Positions 59,170 through 64,000 of a DNA stretch of 64,000 nt are shown in pieces. Below the pieces are notes generated by a model. That model made no database searches. It saw only the letters and a list, made by a program, of their open reading frames with translations, and had not been told where the DNA came from. Location: the NCBI GenBank assembly GCA_945910005.1, contig OX246739.1:6230001-6294000 (forward strand), written 5' to 3'. The translations under genes were made by a program, and so were the position numbers. This DNA comes from Isoperla grammatica. Its lineage: Eukaryota > Arthropoda > Insecta > Plecoptera > Perlodidae. Positions within the stretch are counted from its first letter, which is position 1; each line of letters begins with the position of its first letter.

Positions 59170-62100
59170 TCATTCACACTCTTGATTCGACCACTGGTTG
59201 GTGAAATACGTTTAGTAAGAGTGTTGTGTCACGGTACTCAATTCCCTTTCTCGCTATTCAGTCCGAAGTGGTGAGCTGGAGTCAAACCCGCTTCCTTCCG
59301 AAGTTCGCGCGCCAGCATTGCGCCATTTCAGTCATCATATGCATTATAATATGCTTCTATTTACGATGTGTCTTCTTCCTGCTTCAATATCGCACACTCA
59401 CTAATGTCCCCGCTTGCGTGAATACAGGCTGTTCCACTGAACACGTGATCAAATATCAATAAGGCGAGATCATTTCTAATCCACGACCATTTCTATTGTG
59501 TGGTCAATTGCGTGAGCTGAATTTTCTATTTAGAGATTTTCATTGTTGAATGGTTTCAATTGTAAAACATCCTTGGAACACGATTTCCTTTCGATCCAAA
59601 TGGCATGGCAACGTAATTAGTTGTTCAAAACTTGAGACCTATTCCACTTCTTGTGGGCTCGGGCTAAAATAGAACGAGAGTAGCTCTTGTAGTAAGTAGG
59701 ATTAGGCGCCATGTTGTTGCACATTGTTTAACAACAATAAGACAGCCTTTTAGATAGGATTGATGTTAGCTATTATCAGCAATCTTTGCTATTATACCCT
59801 GAAGATGATAAATTATTTGGACTTTACGGATCATATTTTTGCAAGCATCTACATCTACTCTTGATTATAAATGAAAAGTAATTGTTCATGTCACTGTGCC
59901 GGAAATTTAGAGTTACTTTACTATGTAACAGCAACGTAACATTTATAGTTACTATTATAATCTAATACAACACTAATGCAAAGCAAATATTTATCTTAGG
60001 TCCAGTCTTACAATGTCTCAATAACTAGTTATTCGTCGAATAGCTTGCTTTTACTAATTAATATACAGGAGCGGGTAAGGATATGATTATGATGTATTTT
60101 TCATTTTTATTTTCGCTTCAATTTGAACATTTTATTTCAAGAATCCAGAGATAGGGGGAGAAAGCGAGTTTTTGTTTGAAGTATTCTTGCGATTCTGAGA
60201 TACGAATAACGTAGAAACTAGAAAGGATACTTGAGTGATTATCTTTTATCCTTCCGAATTGTTTCTATGGATTCCAACGATAACAACAGGTGTGTTATAA
60301 CGGAAGCAGTTCATACATTGATGTACATTCTTGATTTAGTTATGTGAAAGGTTTTCAAAGAACTCGGTGGTCAGTGTTCTTATACCTTCATCGTGATTGC
60401 ACTCAGTGTGACAGATGATGAGTTACACACCGGATACGTGGTAATTGTCTCTGGGTCTGCATACTCGATCCAGTGAATATTTATGCTGATTGATATTTTA
60501 TGGCACGTGAAATATGTTGGAATGTAGACTGTCTTCTTGTCAATAATAACTCAAAACTTTATCAGCCGTTGATCTGCAATAGATAATTGAAAATACTGTC
60601 TGGACACACTCATTAGCGATAAGTGGCTTTGTTACAAAGAATTATGGAAATATGTATTTGGAGCGTTGATTTCGTGAAACATTCCGCCCAAAAGAAAACT
60701 GTCAACTCTTGCAATGAATGCATGATATATTTGTATTATCTTACACAAATCAATGTATTTTTATTTTGTTAAAGGAACCCTAGGAAACGAGTAAAATACA
60801 AGTTGAGATTGAGACTGAGACAATCAATGTTATTTTAAAATGTGTGTGTGAATGTGATGGTACTAAATGCAGGGGGGATTTCTCCCTTTCCTCAAAATCA
60901 CATCACACAGATTGGAATCATCATCGGAACATTTCAGAGAAGGATTTTAAGTGAATAAAAAAACACTCACAATCATCATAAAAAAAAAAAACATCAACAA
61001 GATCCTATTTACTGTGGGGTAGAACCGGTCGATATAGGCTCAATCGGCAGCGTAAAACGGTTTTTCTTGAAATGAAAAGAGATTCGCGGATGTTCCACAA
61101 TACCCGAATGACCTGGCCATCTTATCAAAAGCAGATAATGAAAAGAAGAGGCGTTGCGTGGGCCCCGCCCTCTGTTTCCTGGGTGTCGGATGTAAGCGGG
61201 CTTTGTTTCGTGGGACCAGCTAGCGCAGCTGGGTCCACGCGCTTATTCGCACTACACTGTTGTGACACAACGCTTCACCCGCGCTTATTCGTGCCATGTC
61301 AAACACCCCTGCTCTTTTTTGATAATGCAAACTGTTTGTATGCCCTATTTGTAGATTGGAATGTTTATTTCTAATATAAATACAACTATAAAATAAACTC
61401 TAATTAAATATTCAAATTGAGTACTTCAATTGCCTCAATTGCTGGATTGAGGAATAGAGAAATCGCCGGTAACGAACATGTTCCTATTTTCTACACGTTA
61501 GTTTAAATAATTAGGTAATAATAAATTTGCGCAAAGTAACAGAATAATATAATCATTGAATATTTATTTCTCTTAAAATCTCTTGAAATATCATCTCTTG
61601 CAGTTTTTATTTTGAATAATTTTGTCTCCCTTCTATGTCTCCCTTCTCGTACCCGTGGTGAGTTGAGTTTTATCTTTGTACACGTTGAGTACAAAATGTT
61701 CGTACTTTGTTTTCTTTTTAAGAAATCTTTACAAAGCTCCATCTGACAGATACGGGAAAGTGCTTTTATTTTACCAATATTTTAGAAATGTGGAGACGAT
61801 ATCATTGTGATATTCACCAAAGCTCTATTGCAGAACTAAAAAATAACAAAATAAAATGTTCGAGTTTTTTTTTCTTTCTGAGAACGATACGAAGAACTGT
61901 CATTGCAATCTTCTATTGGTTTGTCGGTACGAGACATATATTGTAGTACTATATAGTAAAATAAAGAAGTGTATAGCTCGAAGAGATTTTCTTAATTTTG
62001 ATTTCGTTCTTTCACGAGCCTAAACGAGAACAGAAGCAAAACATTACAAACTCCTCTGGCGTAAAGAAGACTCAATACTCGGGACTCTCTATGCACTATG

Positions 62101-62830
62101 CTTACACCGTAAAGAACGTTGAGTAAAAGTTGAATATGCAAAATGTATTCATAATATCGTGCAGGTCCTTTTAATCCCATGAAAACTGTAAAATATCCAA
62201 GCGGGCTTCATCTCTCTATCCGGGGTATGAAAGGTACACGAGTGAATGGAACATTTTATGACTTACAGAAGCTCTCATACATTTTAAATCGACGAGTTCA
62301 TTTTATGCGCACAAATGGCGTATACGAAAATACTGAGCCGCCATTATGAATCCAAAATTAGCTGTGATCCTGTGAATGAGATGAGACGTGACGGTATGAA
62401 AAACAGCGGCTATACATAAACTCTAGGCAGCAATTTCCCATCAAATGACGACAGAGCAAGACACTCTCTTCTCTTTACTCGAGAATATAAAAGACTTGTG
62501 ATGAGGTTGTAACTTGTAGGCGGGGTTTAACGACTTCCCTGCCGCCCTTCAGAACGTGTACTTAAATCATTTAATTTTTTCAAGTACATGATATAGATAC
62601 TAAAATACAGTTTTTAAACGAATCCTTCTATGACATTATGATTGGGTAATTGGGGTCCTTAACACCCTAATTGCTGGAGTTATAGCCTACCCATGGTGAG
62701 ACGTAGTCTCTCAAATTAAAATTCTATTCGAAGAAAAAAGGTAGTTTGACTTCTTTCGAATCAAATAGTAATTTCGATAGCTAGACCTACTTGTTTGTAA
62801 AATTTCTGTACAATGTACTTTATGTACTTA
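59170..62830. other. AT-rich DNA, no supported gene
   Basis: ORFs at 59226-59462 and 61072-61374 lack an ATG near the start or any domain. An A run lies at 60980-60990. Confidence 0.55.
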
Positions 62831-62837
62831 TGTTGTT

Positions 62838-62922
62838 TTTTTAAAATTACTTCTCATACTCACAGAAATGTTCATCTCCCTTATGGAGATAAACATGTCT
62901 GTATGAGAAGTAATTTAAAAAA
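62838..62922 (+). ncRNA. Long hairpin, pre-miRNA-like
   Basis: The 5' arm 62838-62879 pairs with the 3' arm 62885-62922 through AAATTACTTCTCATAC, a 4 nt bulge, then AGAAATGTTCATCTCC with two mismatches, closed by a 5 nt loop. About 37 pairs, one bulge and U-rich ends resemble a microRNA precursor. The terminal loop is small for a miRNA and the arms are AT-rich, so a small foldback transposon is an equal option. I do not recognise a known miRNA in either arm. Confidence 0.35.
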
Positions 62923-62924
62923 TA

Positions 62925-64000
62925 AGTTTTTAGATTTTAGGCATCCGCATTTACTTTTACTCAGCGAAACAGTTATACAGAAGCTAACGATTATAAAGAG
63001 AAACAAGATTGAACGGCGAAGTAGAAAATAAAGAGGGAAACCGTTATTTTAATTGGATGGTTCTCGACTCTTGAAGTGGAAATCCAAACCAAGGCGCACA
63101 ATTATATTCAATTAGGGGTTGAAGGCGTGAAATGATTAGTGTCAGATTTCCTACCCCATATTGAATTACCGCTACCACGATATTTTGTGAGACTGCTGAC
63201 GGGTCGTCTCGTATGTTGTGCAGATTATGCACACTTGCACCACAGATAACACATTCATATATTGCATTATAATCACATAATCTTATTTCAACAGTCACTG
63301 TCGTTCCAGCTGTTCGAATGTTGACTTGGAGATGGATTGCCACGTTTTTTCATCTTTTGTATCACCCATCCATTGTCTCGATTAGCACTGTTGCCAAAAC
63401 ACGAACGTACTCGTCGTACATAAGGCCCAAATATTGTAATCATTATTATCTAGACGATTCACGCATTATCACAACACACTTTTCCGATTATACACAGTTA
63501 GTCAGCATTACAGTGGAGGTAACTATAGGTCTAACCAAAGTTAATTTGTAGAAAACGAAGAAATAAGGAAAGACAGCGTCTTTATAACTTTTCTTACAGA
63601 TGTTTGTGGTTGCTAAAGGCGAGTTTGCATGCTTTAATATCAGGTTGTAAGGATGTATACGTAACTGTTTATGACTGTACCATACAAGTTCATAGCGCTC
63701 ATCCATTGTGGCTAAAATTACTTCACTTTACGAGACCCATAACAACTTCAGTGTTCATCAATGGGCACACTTATTTACTTGAGATAAGTTATGTCAGATA
63801 ATACACATTTTACAATGACATGAGTAAACGAGATAGGTGGAAGTGAACAGAATCTTTATACCTTTGGCGGCAACACTCTATCACACTGAAGAATATAGGC
63901 AGTCTATGGTATTGGGCGTGGACCGATGTTTGGTTGAAATTAGGTTAAGATGCTTTGCACCTGTGCAATACAACTCAATCTATAGCCGTCGTGGTGAGAG
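62925..64000. other. AT-rich DNA to the window end, no supported gene
   Basis: Open frames at 63044-63801 on both strands have no start context, splice or domain support. Confidence 0.5.

Noticed and set aside
1..64000. CRISPR arrays, bacterial operons, rRNA, prophage
   Set aside because: No spaced identical repeats, no ribosome-binding sites or packed long ORFs, no rRNA-like sequence; the window reads as animal nuclear DNA.

Overview
This 64 kb window is AT-rich, repeat-rich and gene-poor. It reads as nuclear DNA of an animal, most likely a marine invertebrate. Evidence: no prokaryotic gene packing, open frames limited to about 170 codons, GT/AG splice-like sites, TATA/Inr-like elements, tRNA-derived SINE heads, short inverted-repeat transposons (hAT-like and a 159 bp MITE family), microsatellites and many pure C or G runs. 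The palindrome-like word AGGCCTA is frequent, as I recall for sea urchin, amphioxus and fish DNA; that is a weak clue and I do not name a species.

No complete multi-exon gene can be assembled by eye and no conserved domain is certain. The best coding evidence is small. (a) A minus-strand first coding exon (49017 to 48951) encodes a signal peptide and ends at a GTGAGT donor in phase 1, with a CpG-rich promoter-like block behind it at 49390-49570. (b) Three short membrane or secreted ORFs: 16740-16964 (one membrane span), 43595-43738 (one membrane span plus acidic tail) and 47868-48017 (signal peptide). (c) A minus-strand terminal-exon-like ORF at 21144-21493 ends in a GPI-anchor-like hydrophobic tail with AATAAA 78 nt after the stop. 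(d) Plus-strand exon-like segments have good acceptor and donor sites at 31736-31984, 44508-44557, 51641-51672, 53433-53577 and 58649-58945. Two of these (83 and 99 codons) are phase 1-1 symmetric. (e) A minus-strand open frame at 52554-52730 resembles the C-terminal tail of a non-LTR reverse transcriptase.

Layout. 1-9 kb: low-complexity DNA, a 70 bp inverted repeat, a double hairpin, a TATA-bearing block and a tRNA-like SINE. 9-22 kb: mostly unique AT-rich DNA with scattered ORFs, a TATA-Inr pair at 11.7 kb, the 16.7 kb membrane ORF and the GPI-like ORF. 22-30 kb: an hAT-like MITE, SINE heads and the 104-135 bp tandem array at 26.2-26.6 kb. 30-43 kb: few supported features. 43-54 kb: the densest zone, with small ORFs, the MITE, a SINE, the signal-peptide exon with CpG block, and exon-like segments. 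54-64 kb: mostly AT-rich non-coding DNA with the longest ORF, the second MITE copy, an hAT-like end and a pre-miRNA-like hairpin.

Most other open frames fit chance for this length and composition and are left out. Exon calls are readings of splice motifs plus open frames, not alignments, and should be taken as hypotheses.
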